A DNA stretch of 64,000 bases from Reinekea forsetii (GTDB lineage: Bacteria > Pseudomonadota > Gammaproteobacteria > Pseudomonadales > Natronospirillaceae). The stretch is taken from NCBI RefSeq assembly GCF_002795845.1, contig NZ_CP011797.1, forward strand, positions 2,766,001-2,830,000. Reading direction: 5' to 3'. Under the pieces are notes generated by a model. It was not told where the DNA came from, made no database searches, and saw only the letters and a program-made list of their open reading frames with translations. The position numbers and the translations under genes are program-made. Below are positions 17,688 through 26,585 of the stretch, one piece after another; within the stretch, counting starts at the first letter, position 1, and each line of letters begins with the position of its first letter.

Positions 17688-18326
17688 ATGTCGTCTTCGA
17701 TCATTCGTGAAGATTCCACTCGTCTGAGTAAATTTGACCAACAGCTTTTTAAACTGGAAAGTTGGTTTTCACTTATTGGTGGGATCACAATTTCAATGTT
17801 AGTCGCGTTGGCAATTGCTAATTCGCTCGGTCGATGGTTGTTTAATTTACCGGTAACAGGATACATCGATTGGGTTGAGCAATTCATGGCCGTCTTTGCA
17901 TTTATCGGCATTGCCTATTGCCAACGCTTAGGTGGCCACATACGCATGGATATTCTATTGAGTTTAATGAAAGGGCGCGCCCTGTGGGTGGCTGAGTGGG
18001 CCTCAACCTTGTTTATGTTACTCATTACCGCAGTTCTGGTGTATGGCAGTTACTTCCATTTCTACCGGGCATTTACCAATGGCGACAGCTCTATGGATAT
18101 TGGCATACCGATATGGCCGGCAAAATTATTGGTGCCAGTCGCCTTGTCCTTTTTGATGCTGCGCCTTTTGCTTCAGTTGTGGGCCTACTCGCGGGCTATC
18201 CTGTTAGGGTCGGAACAACCAGTGGGCGTGCCCTTTATTGAAGATGCTGCGACGCAAGCAAATAGAGAGGCAGAAAGTTTAGGCGCTGCTTCGGAATACG
18301 ACAAAGAATCGCAGGAGCAATCATGA
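17688..18326 (+). CDS. dctQ: TRAP transporter small permease (DctQ)
   Basis: A 212-residue inner-membrane subunit with four membrane segments (about 28-48, 60-85, 100-122 and 138-160). It has the family features DWVEQFMAVFAFIGIAYCQR and GGHIRMDIL. It pairs with DctM in Na-driven uptake of the DctP-bound substrate. The ATG at 17688 follows GGGAGTTACT; an earlier ATG at 17676 lacks a ribosome site. The TGA stop overlaps the dctM start (ATGA), indicating translational coupling. Confidence 0.9.
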   Translation: MSSSIIREDSTRLSKFDQQLFKLESWFSLIGGITISMLVALAIANSLGRWLFNLPVTGYIDWVEQFMAVFAFIGIAYCQRLGGHIRMDILLSLMKGRALWVAEWASTLFMLLITAVLVYGSYFHFYRAFTNGDSSMDIGIPIWPAKLLVPVALSFLMLRLLLQLWAYSRAILLGSEQPVGVPFIEDAATQANREAESLGAASEYDKESQEQS

Positions 18327-19714
18327 TTGAATTTATGAGTACGGCGGAGCCGCTCCAAATTGGTGTAATTGTATCGTTTGTAATGTTGATTTTTGTTTTA
18401 ATTGGTGTGCGTGTAGCCTTTGCAACCGCCGGTGCCGGATTTTTAGGCTTGGTGTGGATTTTTTCGGCTAAGATGGGTTTTGAGAAAGGCTTTATTGTTG
18501 CTGTAAAGATGGCCGGTACCATACCCCATTCAAAGGCCACCACCTTGTCCCTTTCGCTTATCCCGACCTTTATCCTCATTGGCTATCTGGCCTATCATGC
18601 GGGCTTAACCAAAGCCTTATTCGAAGCGGCGAAACGTTGGGTTGGCTGGCTGCCGGGTGGCCTCGGCGTGGCGACGGTGTTTTCTACTGCCGGTTTCGCC
18701 GCTGTATCCGGGGCCTCGGTCGCGACCTCCGCCGTGTTTGCCCGCGTCGCCATTCCTGAAATGCTCAAGATGGGCTATGACAAGCGCTTTGCGGCTGGCG
18801 TTGTTGCCGCCGGCGGTACATTAGCCTCCTTGATTCCACCGTCAGCCATTTTAGTGATATATGCAATTATCGTTGAGCAGGATGTCGGCACCTTGCTAAT
18901 GGCGGGTTTCATTCCCGGAATCGTTTCGGCATTTATTTACGGTGGCCTGGTGGTTTTCCTCGCACTGATGAACAAGGATTTGGGACCACCGGTGCGCGGC
19001 TTCACTTGGAAGCAACGCTTTGAGTCGATACCCGGAACTCTACCCATTTTCTTTGTGATTTTTATCATCATGGTTTGTATTTACGGGGGTGTTGGCACGC
19101 CTACCGAGGCGGGTGCCTTGGGTGCCGGCGTGATTATGGCCATGGCATTTTATAAGGGTATGCGTTGGAGCACCTTAAAAGACGCGCTTATGGAATCGTC
19201 TAAGTTAACGGTGATGATCTTCACCATGATTTGGGGCGTTCTACTTTATGTACGGTTTTTAGGCTTTGCTGACTTACCCAATGCCTTCTCGGCCTGGATT
19301 GCGGGTATCGACCAAAGCCCCTACATAACATTACTGTTTATTCTATTGGCCTATGCCGTACTCGGCATGTTTATGGATGCCATCGGTATGCTACTGCTCA
19401 CGTTGCCAGTCGTGTACCCAGCTATCATCGCCTTAAATGGTGGACCGCTAGTGACCGCAGCGGATTCAGCCTTTGGCGTCTCCTCTACCGGCTGCGCTAT
19501 ATGGTTCGGGATTATTGTCGTAAAGATGGCCGAGTTGTGTTTGATAACACCGCCCATTGGTTTGAACTGCTTTGTCGTGGCTGGGGTCCGAAAAGACATT
19601 TCGGTTCAGGATGTATTTCGCGGTGTCACCCCCTTTTTCGCCGCAGACGTGCTCACCATTGCAGTTTTAATAGCCGTGCCGAGCATTGTGCTTTGGTTGC
19701 CGTCGATGATGTAG
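18323..19714 (+). CDS. dctM: TRAP transporter large permease (DctM)
   Basis: A 463-residue, roughly 12-segment inner-membrane protein that forms the translocation channel of the tripartite transporter. It carries typical DctM motifs: GGTLASLIPPSAILVIYA, GVGTPTEAGALGA and FGIIVVKMAELCLITPPIGLN. It is slightly longer than the usual 425-430 residues because of an extended N-terminal part. Overlap with dctQ by four bases supports a dctPQM operon. Confidence 0.94.
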   Translation: MIEFMSTAEPLQIGVIVSFVMLIFVLIGVRVAFATAGAGFLGLVWIFSAKMGFEKGFIVAVKMAGTIPHSKATTLSLSLIPTFILIGYLAYHAGLTKALFEAAKRWVGWLPGGLGVATVFSTAGFAAVSGASVATSAVFARVAIPEMLKMGYDKRFAAGVVAAGGTLASLIPPSAILVIYAIIVEQDVGTLLMAGFIPGIVSAFIYGGLVVFLALMNKDLGPPVRGFTWKQRFESIPGTLPIFFVIFIIMVCIYGGVGTPTEAGALGAGVIMAMAFYKGMRWSTLKDALMESSKLTVMIFTMIWGVLLYVRFLGFADLPNAFSAWIAGIDQSPYITLLFILLAYAVLGMFMDAIGMLLLTLPVVYPAIIALNGGPLVTAADSAFGVSSTGCAIWFGIIVVKMAELCLITPPIGLNCFVVAGVRKDISVQDVFRGVTPFFAADVLTIAVLIAVPSIVLWLPSMM

Positions 19715-19721
19715 TCGCAAA

Positions 19722-19748
19722 CTAAGCGCCTCGGGATGGGGCGTTTAG
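19722..19748. terminator. Hairpin between convergent dctM and dctD
   Basis: CTAAGCGCC pairs with GGCGTTTAG (one G-U pair). It lies in the 93-bp gap between the two convergent genes. No clear T-run; terminator role is inferred from position. Confidence 0.35.
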
Positions 19749-19807
19749 GTGGTTCCCACGGCTGCGTAGTGACCATTCGATAAGCTTAAAGTCGTCTTTT
19801 AATCGCA

Positions 19808-21193
19808 CTAATTTGGCAAATATTCTTCACGCCTGAGCCCATACTTTTGCATCTTTTGGTTCAACGTCCTTCTCGGCAAATCGAGGACATCCATTACCGT
19901 CTTTATATTACCCTCATGAAGCTTGAGCTCAGCGTCGATAAGCATCTTTTCGACATGCTCTAATCGGGCACTCAGCGAAGCCTCAGACATTAACGTATTC
20001 GACCCCGACAGCTCGGGTTGGCTAACCTGCAACAGTTCTTGCACCGATACGTCATCAATGTGGTGAATTAGCATATAGCGCTCGGCCGTGTTTTTGAGTT
20101 CTCTAATATTACCCGGCCAGCTATAGGTTTCCAAAACCAGTCCCTCTTCAACAGATATTTCCGGGCATACCAAACCATTGAAATTGGCCGCCTTGGTTAG
20201 GAAGTGTTTAAACAACATTACAATATCTTCCTTACGGTCGCGCAGCGGCGGGATCTTAATTTCGGACACCAACAGACGATAATAGAGGTCTTCCCTAAAG
20301 TCGCCTTCTTGCACGGCCAGCTTCAAGTCTTTTTTGGTGGCTGCCACGATGCGCACATCGATCCTTTTCGGAGTATGTGACCCTATGCGCACAACCTCTC
20401 GCTCTTGCAACACCCGCAATATCTTTACTTGGAAGTACATAGGCATGCTTTCAATCTCATCGAGCAACAGGGTGCCGCCATGAGCGTATTCAAACTTGCC
20501 CGAGTGGCTCTTAGTGGCCCCCGTAAAGGCACCCACCTCGTAACCAAACAACTCGGATTCAATTAGGTTTTCAGGGATCGCCGACACATTGATGGGCACG
20601 AAAGCATGTTCGCGTCGAACGCTGTATTCATGCAAGCACTGCGCGACTAACTCTTTACCGGAGCCGGTCTCGCCGCTAATAACGACATCTGAATTTACCT
20701 TTGCGAGCGCTAGTATGCGTTTTCGTAATCTTATCACCGCGGCAGACTGACCAATTATTTTTGATTCAATGCCATTCAAATCATAAGCACTAACTTCGGT
20801 TTTCTTGTTCGCCAAATAGTGCTGCCGCTGCTTGCAAGCCGTTTTTATCATATCGACCAGACGCTCGGGATTATAAGGTTTTTCGACGAAATCGTAGGCG
20901 CCCGCCTTCATGGCTTCTACGGCGAGGGTAATACCGCCATGGCCCGTTATTAGGATAAACGGTATGTTCTTAGATGCCCGTTTCAAAAACTCCATGCCAT
21001 CCATAGCCGGCATACGCACATCGCTAACAATAACACCCGGATAATCCTTTGGAATATCTATCAACGCAGCGTGTGCGCTGGCATAGGTTTTAACCTCTAT
21101 ATCGGCCAGACTTAGCCACTGCTCCAATGATTCACGAATGGCTGGATCGTCATCGACAACCATTACATGGTACATGTTTGGATTATTTTTCAA
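19808..21193 (-). CDS. dctD: Sigma-54-dependent response regulator DctD
   Basis: 461 residues in three parts. The receiver domain has Asp58 in VIVSDVRMPAMDG. The AAA+ domain has Walker A GETGSGKE and the sigma-54 contact loop GAFTGA. A Fis-type helix-turn-helix lies at the C-terminus (DVLDLPRRTLNQKMQKYGL). Once phosphorylated by DctB it would bind upstream of the sigma-54 promoter at 16389 and drive dctPQM. Its start overlaps the dctB stop by 11 bp, so the pair is coupled. Convergent with dctM. Confidence 0.93.
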   Translation of the reverse strand: MKNNPNMYHVMVVDDDPAIRESLEQWLSLADIEVKTYASAHAALIDIPKDYPGVIVSDVRMPAMDGMEFLKRASKNIPFILITGHGGITLAVEAMKAGAYDFVEKPYNPERLVDMIKTACKQRQHYLANKKTEVSAYDLNGIESKIIGQSAAVIRLRKRILALAKVNSDVVISGETGSGKELVAQCLHEYSVRREHAFVPINVSAIPENLIESELFGYEVGAFTGATKSHSGKFEYAHGGTLLLDEIESMPMYFQVKILRVLQEREVVRIGSHTPKRIDVRIVAATKKDLKLAVQEGDFREDLYYRLLVSEIKIPPLRDRKEDIVMLFKHFLTKAANFNGLVCPEISVEEGLVLETYSWPGNIRELKNTAERYMLIHHIDDVSVQELLQVSQPELSGSNTLMSEASLSARLEHVEKMLIDAELKLHEGNIKTVMDVLDLPRRTLNQKMQKYGLRREEYLPN

Positions 21194-23426
21194 CTCTATT
21201 CCCCAGCAATTTACTTGCGACTTCGGTGGTATCGGTGGTATCGGTGGTATCGAATACGAAACTTTCAGTCGTGTTATTTTTCACGTTTATAGATGAAGAT
21301 AAGAGGTCAATATTAAATAATGAGCCATTTCCAACCTGGCTTGATACGGTAAGCTTGCCACCCATATCGGTCACAAGACTGTAGCTAATAGCAAGACCCA
21401 GGCCCAGCCCTTCACCCATGTCCTTCGTTGAATAAAAGGGCTCAAATATGTGCGGCAGGTCGTCTGGATTCAATCCTTGACCGGTATCTTCGATACTTAA
21501 GCGAAGACCAGATCCATGCCTAGAACGTATATATATTTCTCGAACCGTCTTACTTATCACCGCGTCGAGAGCATTGCTAACCAGGTTGACAACTACCTGT
21601 TCGAGCATCATCGAATTACCTTGAGCCTCGTCAAACTCACCGATGTCTATTTCGACCTTTACCTTCAGTTGCTCCGTTTTTGTTTTCAAAACGTCTAGTG
21701 CGTATTGAACAACCGGTAGTATCCGTATTGTCGATAGGCCGGTATTACGTTTACCAGAGACCATTCGCAGCTGTCGACTGATATAGGAGAGGCGCTCGAT
21801 CAGACCCTTTATTTTGGTCAAATTTATCGCTACTTTCTCATGATCGTTACGATGCAACAACAATTCACTACTTGCGGCATAACTGGATAAGGCGGTAATG
21901 GGTTGGTTTATTTCGTGCGCAATGGCAGAAGACATACGGCCCAGAGACGCCAGCCTCTGTGACTGGTTGAGTTCATTTTCCGCTTGGCGAAGCTCTTCAG
22001 TTCGAGAAATAACCCGCTGTTCCAGTGCATCATTACTCTTTAATAAATTTAACTGTGCAGATTTCAGCTCGCTCACGTCGTGAATAGTGACGAGGTATTC
22101 GTGCTCACCGGTGGTTCCGATTGCGCTGGTTGAGACGAGAATGGGTACCTTGGTGCCGTCTGTACGCAAACCAGTGGCATCGGTTGGCCTGACTGTGGCG
22201 TGTATCCCACGCCAGGGCGAAATCAACAATTGAATATCGGGCAATGAATCATCTTCTAGTCGAAAAAGCAACTTCGCCTGAGGATTGATGAAGGTTGTAA
22301 TGCCGTCGTTGCGCAATACAATAAGGCCCGCATCGGTATTTTCGATGATCGCGCGCTGATGTTCCTCGCTTTGCTGAATCAGCTGGCTAATGTGTTTCTG
22401 GGTTTGAGCGCTTTTAATACGTTCACGAACCCAAAGTCCCGAAATTATCATGAACACATAAAGCGAAAATAGGTATATTTTTTTCAAGTTTATGGCTTTT
22501 GTGAACTCTGCCTTTGAATAGAGCCAGCTAATCTTCCAACCCAAACCCTGAATATCCTGTTGAAACAAAATGTGCTCGGACTCACCTTTCAATTCAACCG
22601 AGGAATATTTGGAATTATCGTCTTTTATTGCAAACAGCTCGATTTCCTCGGTACCGTATTGTTTGGTTTCCGCTACCAATTTTTGGTCTTTCAGGCTTAA
22701 CGGCCGCAGACCCAGGTATTGCCATCGAGCATCATAGGATAAAAATACAATGCCAAGTTCGTCGGAAAGCCAAACCTTTTCTCCCGACTGCACCCAACTA
22801 TTTTCCAGCGCTGCCAAGGATATTTTCACAACAATAACACCGGTAACGACGCCATCAACATACACGGCTTCAGCAAGAAAAAGCCCCGCTTTCCCGCTCG
22901 TCGCCCCTACTGCAAAATAGACCCCAAGGCCGCCTTCGATTGCAATTTTAAAGTAGGGTCTGAAGGCGTAGTTTTGATTAACAAAGCTGGTATTCGAAAG
23001 ATAATTAGACGACCCAATGGTCAGGCCATCCTTATTCATCAAGAATATCTCGTCAGATCCTGCTCTATCATTTGTTTGGCTTAACAGTGGAGAGCTTTCA
23101 CTTACAGCGGACCCCTCTGTTAATGCATGCAAAATTCTTGGATCCGTTGACAGCACTGCGGGTAAAAATTCGTATTGTTCAATACTGGTTAACAACGAGT
23201 TTTGATAAACAGATAATCGTTGACTTGCTTGTTCTTGCAGCTTGTCGGTTTCACTTGCGCGGAATTTTTTATCGAACATTGCCAATAGAAATAGAAAAAC
23301 GGCTAAACTTAACAGCAAAGTGACCAGTAGTCTTGAGTTGTAGCCACCATTCAGATTTCGATTCGCCACGGTACCCTCGATTTGCGGTGGGTGATTCATT
23401 CGTTTTGAATGCTTTAAAACAGACAT
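21183..23426 (-). CDS. dctB: Sensor histidine kinase DctB-like
   Basis: A 747-residue inner-membrane kinase. One membrane helix (about 29-48) precedes a periplasmic double-CACHE type sensor (about 50-310) and a second helix (about 317-333). Then come a PAS domain (about 355-455) and a coiled coil. HisKA follows with the phosphorylated His in SSAIAHEINQP, and an ATPase domain with GQGLNPDDLPHIFEPF and GLGLAIS. The extra PAS domain is more than Rhizobium DctB has. The tail contains TTDTTDTTE, encoded by a 9-bp repeat. It probably senses the TRAP substrate; ligand identity is unknown. Confidence 0.9.
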   Translation of the reverse strand: MSVLKHSKRMNHPPQIEGTVANRNLNGGYNSRLLVTLLLSLAVFLFLLAMFDKKFRASETDKLQEQASQRLSVYQNSLLTSIEQYEFLPAVLSTDPRILHALTEGSAVSESSPLLSQTNDRAGSDEIFLMNKDGLTIGSSNYLSNTSFVNQNYAFRPYFKIAIEGGLGVYFAVGATSGKAGLFLAEAVYVDGVVTGVIVVKISLAALENSWVQSGEKVWLSDELGIVFLSYDARWQYLGLRPLSLKDQKLVAETKQYGTEEIELFAIKDDNSKYSSVELKGESEHILFQQDIQGLGWKISWLYSKAEFTKAINLKKIYLFSLYVFMIISGLWVRERIKSAQTQKHISQLIQQSEEHQRAIIENTDAGLIVLRNDGITTFINPQAKLLFRLEDDSLPDIQLLISPWRGIHATVRPTDATGLRTDGTKVPILVSTSAIGTTGEHEYLVTIHDVSELKSAQLNLLKSNDALEQRVISRTEELRQAENELNQSQRLASLGRMSSAIAHEINQPITALSSYAASSELLLHRNDHEKVAINLTKIKGLIERLSYISRQLRMVSGKRNTGLSTIRILPVVQYALDVLKTKTEQLKVKVEIDIGEFDEAQGNSMMLEQVVVNLVSNALDAVISKTVREIYIRSRHGSGLRLSIEDTGQGLNPDDLPHIFEPFYSTKDMGEGLGLGLAISYSLVTDMGGKLTVSSQVGNGSLFNIDLLSSSINVKNNTTESFVFDTTDTTDTTEVASKLLGNRVEK
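21222..21251 (-). repeat. 9-bp triplet repeat at the dctB 3' end
   Basis: ATCGGTGGT-type units occur three times in tandem and encode TTDTTDTTE near the kinase C-terminus. The 9-bp unit keeps frame on gain or loss of copies. Confidence 0.8.
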
Positions 23427-23632
23427 TTTTGTTATTATTTCGGCCTTTCCCTGACTATAACAAACCCTCTTAAGACCTGGCAGTCCTCTTTTAGTTTTAT
23501 CCCCTCATATTAGGTACTATCTGATCAACGGGTGTGCTGAAACCTGGATAAGAAAGCTTTTTGTACACCCATTGACGAACATAAATGCGACTGCACTGCT
23601 ATTCGCAGTGCGGATAGTGCCGCATGGAGGGC

Positions 23633-24775
23633 CTAACGCAAATCACCAACCATATGATAAACACCGGTCAAAAAGTCGCGTCCCAGCAGGCTGCTGCGTC
23701 CATCGGACCACCCAACGCTGTCATCAGGGAGCAAGTCATTGTCCTTAAATGGCATTTCAATGGTATAGGCTAAACATCTAAAGTGGTTGCCAACCCAATG
23801 GGTTGCGACGGTTGGGTTCGCCTTACCCGGCGCGCCTCTGCCGTATCCGCGTTCATCTTGGAACTCAGGGGTAATGGCGATCATGATGGCTTTGAATTTG
23901 TCCTCTAGTGCTTTATGGCGGGCGTCGTAAGCCACGACACCTTCACAACCGGCGACAAAGTTAACCGGTAATGCCTCATCTCCATGCACGTCCAGGAACA
24001 TGTCGACCCCGGTCTGGAGCATTTTCTCACGCACCAAGAAGACTTCCGGGCTCCGCTCCATGCTCGGCTCTAACCATTCTCGGTTCAAGTTCGCGCCAAC
24101 GGCATTGGTCCGCAGATGACCCCGGACGCTGCCGTCTGGATTCATATTGGGCACAATATAGAACACCGCCTGGTCTATTAGAGCCCGGGCGACTCCATCA
24201 TTCTCATTTAACAAGCGGTCTACCAAACCTTCCACAAACCATTCGGCCATGGTTTCGCCCGGGTGTTGCCGTGCCGTAATCCAAACGACGCGTTTACCTT
24301 CACCGTCTGTGCCTACTTTTAATAGGCTCATGTCACGGCCATCGAGCGTTTGGCCGAGTACATGCAATTGGCAATCGGGGTGCATTTGGGCGCTGTGAAT
24401 CAGATCTTGATGGCGCTCATAGCTGTAGGGTGCAAAGTAGGCAAAATAGACCGAGTCGTATTCTGGTGTTAAACGCATGGTGAGTTTTTCACCATCAAAC
24501 TGGGTCGGCACCCGAAACCAATGTTCACGGTCGTAAGAGGCGACGGCTTGATAATCGACCCAACCCTGAACATAGGCCGATTTACCGGCATTTATTAAAT
24601 GAATAACATGCTCTTGCGCGTCATCCGGCCGGACCGGATCGGTTTGTAATTTAAAATGAAACCATTGGAAAAATTCTGATTGATGATCGTGCTTTATTTC
24701 CAGCTGGATATTGCCGGCATCGGATGCATCAATAACACGGATGTTGCCGCTGTCGAAGTTATCAGTAATATGCAT
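23633..24775 (-). CDS. M14 family zinc carboxypeptidase (cytosolic carboxypeptidase-like)
   Basis: 380 residues. An N-terminal beta domain (about 1-130, starting MHITDNFDSGNIRV) is followed by the M14 peptidase domain. Zinc ligands are HPGE (HxxE) and the His of DVHGDE. The catalytic Glu is in YTIEMPFKD. This domain order is that of the M14 cytosolic-carboxypeptidase subfamily, which in eukaryotes removes side-chain glutamates; bacterial substrates are not known. No signal peptide. The start at 24775 is chosen because the family begins at this motif; a start 27 bp upstream is possible. Confidence 0.9.
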   Translation of the reverse strand: MHITDNFDSGNIRVIDASDAGNIQLEIKHDHQSEFFQWFHFKLQTDPVRPDDAQEHVIHLINAGKSAYVQGWVDYQAVASYDREHWFRVPTQFDGEKLTMRLTPEYDSVYFAYFAPYSYERHQDLIHSAQMHPDCQLHVLGQTLDGRDMSLLKVGTDGEGKRVVWITARQHPGETMAEWFVEGLVDRLLNENDGVARALIDQAVFYIVPNMNPDGSVRGHLRTNAVGANLNREWLEPSMERSPEVFLVREKMLQTGVDMFLDVHGDEALPVNFVAGCEGVVAYDARHKALEDKFKAIMIAITPEFQDERGYGRGAPGKANPTVATHWVGNHFRCLAYTIEMPFKDNDLLPDDSVGWSDGRSSLLGRDFLTGVYHMVGDLR

Positions 24776-25066
24776 AATTAAGTGTCTTCGCTTGATTGGC
24801 AATAGGCCAATGGAGAATGTATAGGGTGGTTAGGCCACTCGGACATCGGAGTACTTCGCGGACGGAAATAGTGCTGTACGACGATCGTCAGTGGGCCCCT
24901 TGCTGAACAAGATTGCATAGATTAACCCCTCGTGGCAAGCACAGCGATCGCCGAACCTCTTAACGCTGCCCGCCGAGCTCCCCGTGGGCCTCTAAGCAAC
25001 CCAAAGAGGCTTTCACCACCCCTTGCCTTGCCTGCCTTGACAGACGCAGCTTGCTGCCTAGGGTGG

Positions 25067-25987
25067 TTAGAACGCCGCCAACAACAGCGTGACATTGTGG
25101 CGCATCATGGCCAAGTAGGTTGAGGCCGGCTCATTGGCTGCGGACAGGGCACCAGAGTAGAGCTTGCCGCCCAGCCTAACGTCGGTTTCACTGGCGATCT
25201 GTTGCATTAAGCGATCGTCACTGATGTTTTCGATAAAGAGTGCACCAATGCCCTGCTCGCGAATCTGGCGAATTAATTGGGCAATATCTCGCGCAGAGGG
25301 CTGGGCTTCGGTACTAATGCGTTGCGGCGAGAAAAATTCAAAGCCATAGGCCTGGGCCAGATAGGCGAAGGCATCGTGAGAGGTAATGACCCGCCTTTGA
25401 CCCTCGGGAATGGCTGCGACCCGGCCCGACAGTTCAAGGTCTAGAGCATCGATCTCTGCCAGGTAGCGCACCAGATTACGCTGATAGTGGTCTGCATGCG
25501 CTGGATCGACGTCGATCAAGGCTTGGGCTATGTTGCTGACGTATTGGCGACCATTGCTCAGACTGTGCCAGGCATGGGGATCGAGATCGCCGTCGCCATG
25601 ATCGGCGTGATCGGCGTGCCCTTCATGGTGAATGGCCTCGATCCCGTCCGATGCCACCAACTTGCGCCCCTTGAAGCCGGAAGACTGTTCCAGCCGACCG
25701 AGCCAACCCTCAAAACCCAGGCCATTGGTGACCAGTAGATCCGCTTCGCTGACGTGCTTAGCGTCTATCGGTCGAATCTGGTATACGTGGGCATCGCTGT
25801 TCAACCCGACCAACGTGGTCAGCTCAATGGCGTCGCCGGCAATCTGTTCGACCATATCGGCCAGCACACTAAAGGTGGCAACGACCTTGATTTTATCGGC
25901 TGCGACGGAGAAGAGCGGTAATGTCAGGCCCATTAGCAGTAAGATAAACGACTTTCGGCGAGATGATGCGGAAATAGAAGAATGCAT
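25067..25987 (-). CDS. znuA: Zinc ABC transporter periplasmic binding protein ZnuA
   Basis: A 306-residue cluster A-I metal-binding protein. The signal peptide is at about 12-30 (FILLLMGLTLPLFSVAA). Metal ligands are visible as the His of SDAHVYQ, the His of DPHAWHS, the His of TSHDAFAY and a later acidic residue. A His/Asp-rich loop (HHEGHADHADHGDGD, about 120-135) marks it as zinc rather than manganese specific. The permease and ATPase genes znuB and znuC are not adjacent. It is divergent from zur and shares a 19-bp palindrome with it, consistent with zinc repression. Confidence 0.93.
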   Translation of the reverse strand: MHSSISASSRRKSFILLLMGLTLPLFSVAADKIKVVATFSVLADMVEQIAGDAIELTTLVGLNSDAHVYQIRPIDAKHVSEADLLVTNGLGFEGWLGRLEQSSGFKGRKLVASDGIEAIHHEGHADHADHGDGDLDPHAWHSLSNGRQYVSNIAQALIDVDPAHADHYQRNLVRYLAEIDALDLELSGRVAAIPEGQRRVITSHDAFAYLAQAYGFEFFSPQRISTEAQPSARDIAQLIRQIREQGIGALFIENISDDRLMQQIASETDVRLGGKLYSGALSAANEPASTYLAMMRHNVTLLLAAF

Positions 25988-26026
25988 GGGCTAAGATAGG
26001 CCTTCTAAGTAGTATGGTTAGTGTGC

Positions 26027-26045
26027 AATGATATATCATATCATT
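26027..26045. promoter_or_regulatory. Zur-type operator (perfect 8-3-8 palindrome)
   Basis: AATGATAT-ATC-ATATCATT is a perfect inverted repeat midway between divergent znuA and zur. AT-rich dyads of this size and spacing are typical Fur/Zur-family operators. Position suggests control of both genes by zinc-loaded Zur. Confidence 0.78.
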
Positions 26046-26106
26046 TAATTAACCAACTCTTCTGCCATGAACCATCCGCCCTAACGCGACTGAAGTGAGA
26101 GCTATC

Positions 26107-26571
26107 ATGACCACCCTAAAAGCCGCGACGATACGAGCCGACGATGCGTCCGACAAGGCCGGTGTTAAGCTGACCCCCAAGCGCCGTAACGTCTTCACCC
26201 TGTTGCTGGCCTCCGATACCCCGCTCTCAGCCTATGAGCTGGCCGAGCAGTGCAAGGAACAGTTTGGTCAGTCGATACCGCCTATGTCGATCTATCGGAT
26301 GCTCGATTTCTTGACCGAAAATAATCTGGCTCACAAGCTGGCCTCGGCCAATAAGTTTGTCTCCTGCGCGCACAGCACCTGCAATCATACACACCAGGTG
26401 CCACAGTTTTTGCTTTGTGAGCAGTGTCATCAGGTCAAGGAGATTGGCATACAGAAGGAAATCTTTGCCGCGCTAAAGATCAGTGTTGAGCAGGCCGGCT
26501 TTGTTTTGACGCAATCGCAGTTGGAATTGAAATGCCTGTGCACCGACTGTGCCCAGGCCATTGCCCAATAG
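26107..26571 (+). CDS. zur: Zinc uptake regulator Zur (Fur family)
   Basis: A 154-residue repressor. The N-terminal winged helix includes LTPKRRNVFTLLL and SIYRMLDFLTENNL. The C-terminal dimer domain has a His/Cys metal site (CAHSTCNHTHQ) and two CxxC pairs, CEQC and CTDC. The lack of the Fur-type HHDH motif, plus the znuA neighbour, favours Zur over Fur. The ATG at 26107 follows GAAGTGAGAG; an ATG at 26095 is less likely. A palindromic operator lies 60 bp upstream. Confidence 0.92.
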   Translation: MTTLKAATIRADDASDKAGVKLTPKRRNVFTLLLASDTPLSAYELAEQCKEQFGQSIPPMSIYRMLDFLTENNLAHKLASANKFVSCAHSTCNHTHQVPQFLLCEQCHQVKEIGIQKEIFAALKISVEQAGFVLTQSQLELKCLCTDCAQAIAQ

Positions 26572-26585
26572 CGCCTACTAGAACG

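Noticed and set aside
24803-25066. Possible small gene between the M14 peptidase and znuA
   Set aside because: Only a short unsupported frame; no domain or ribosome site.
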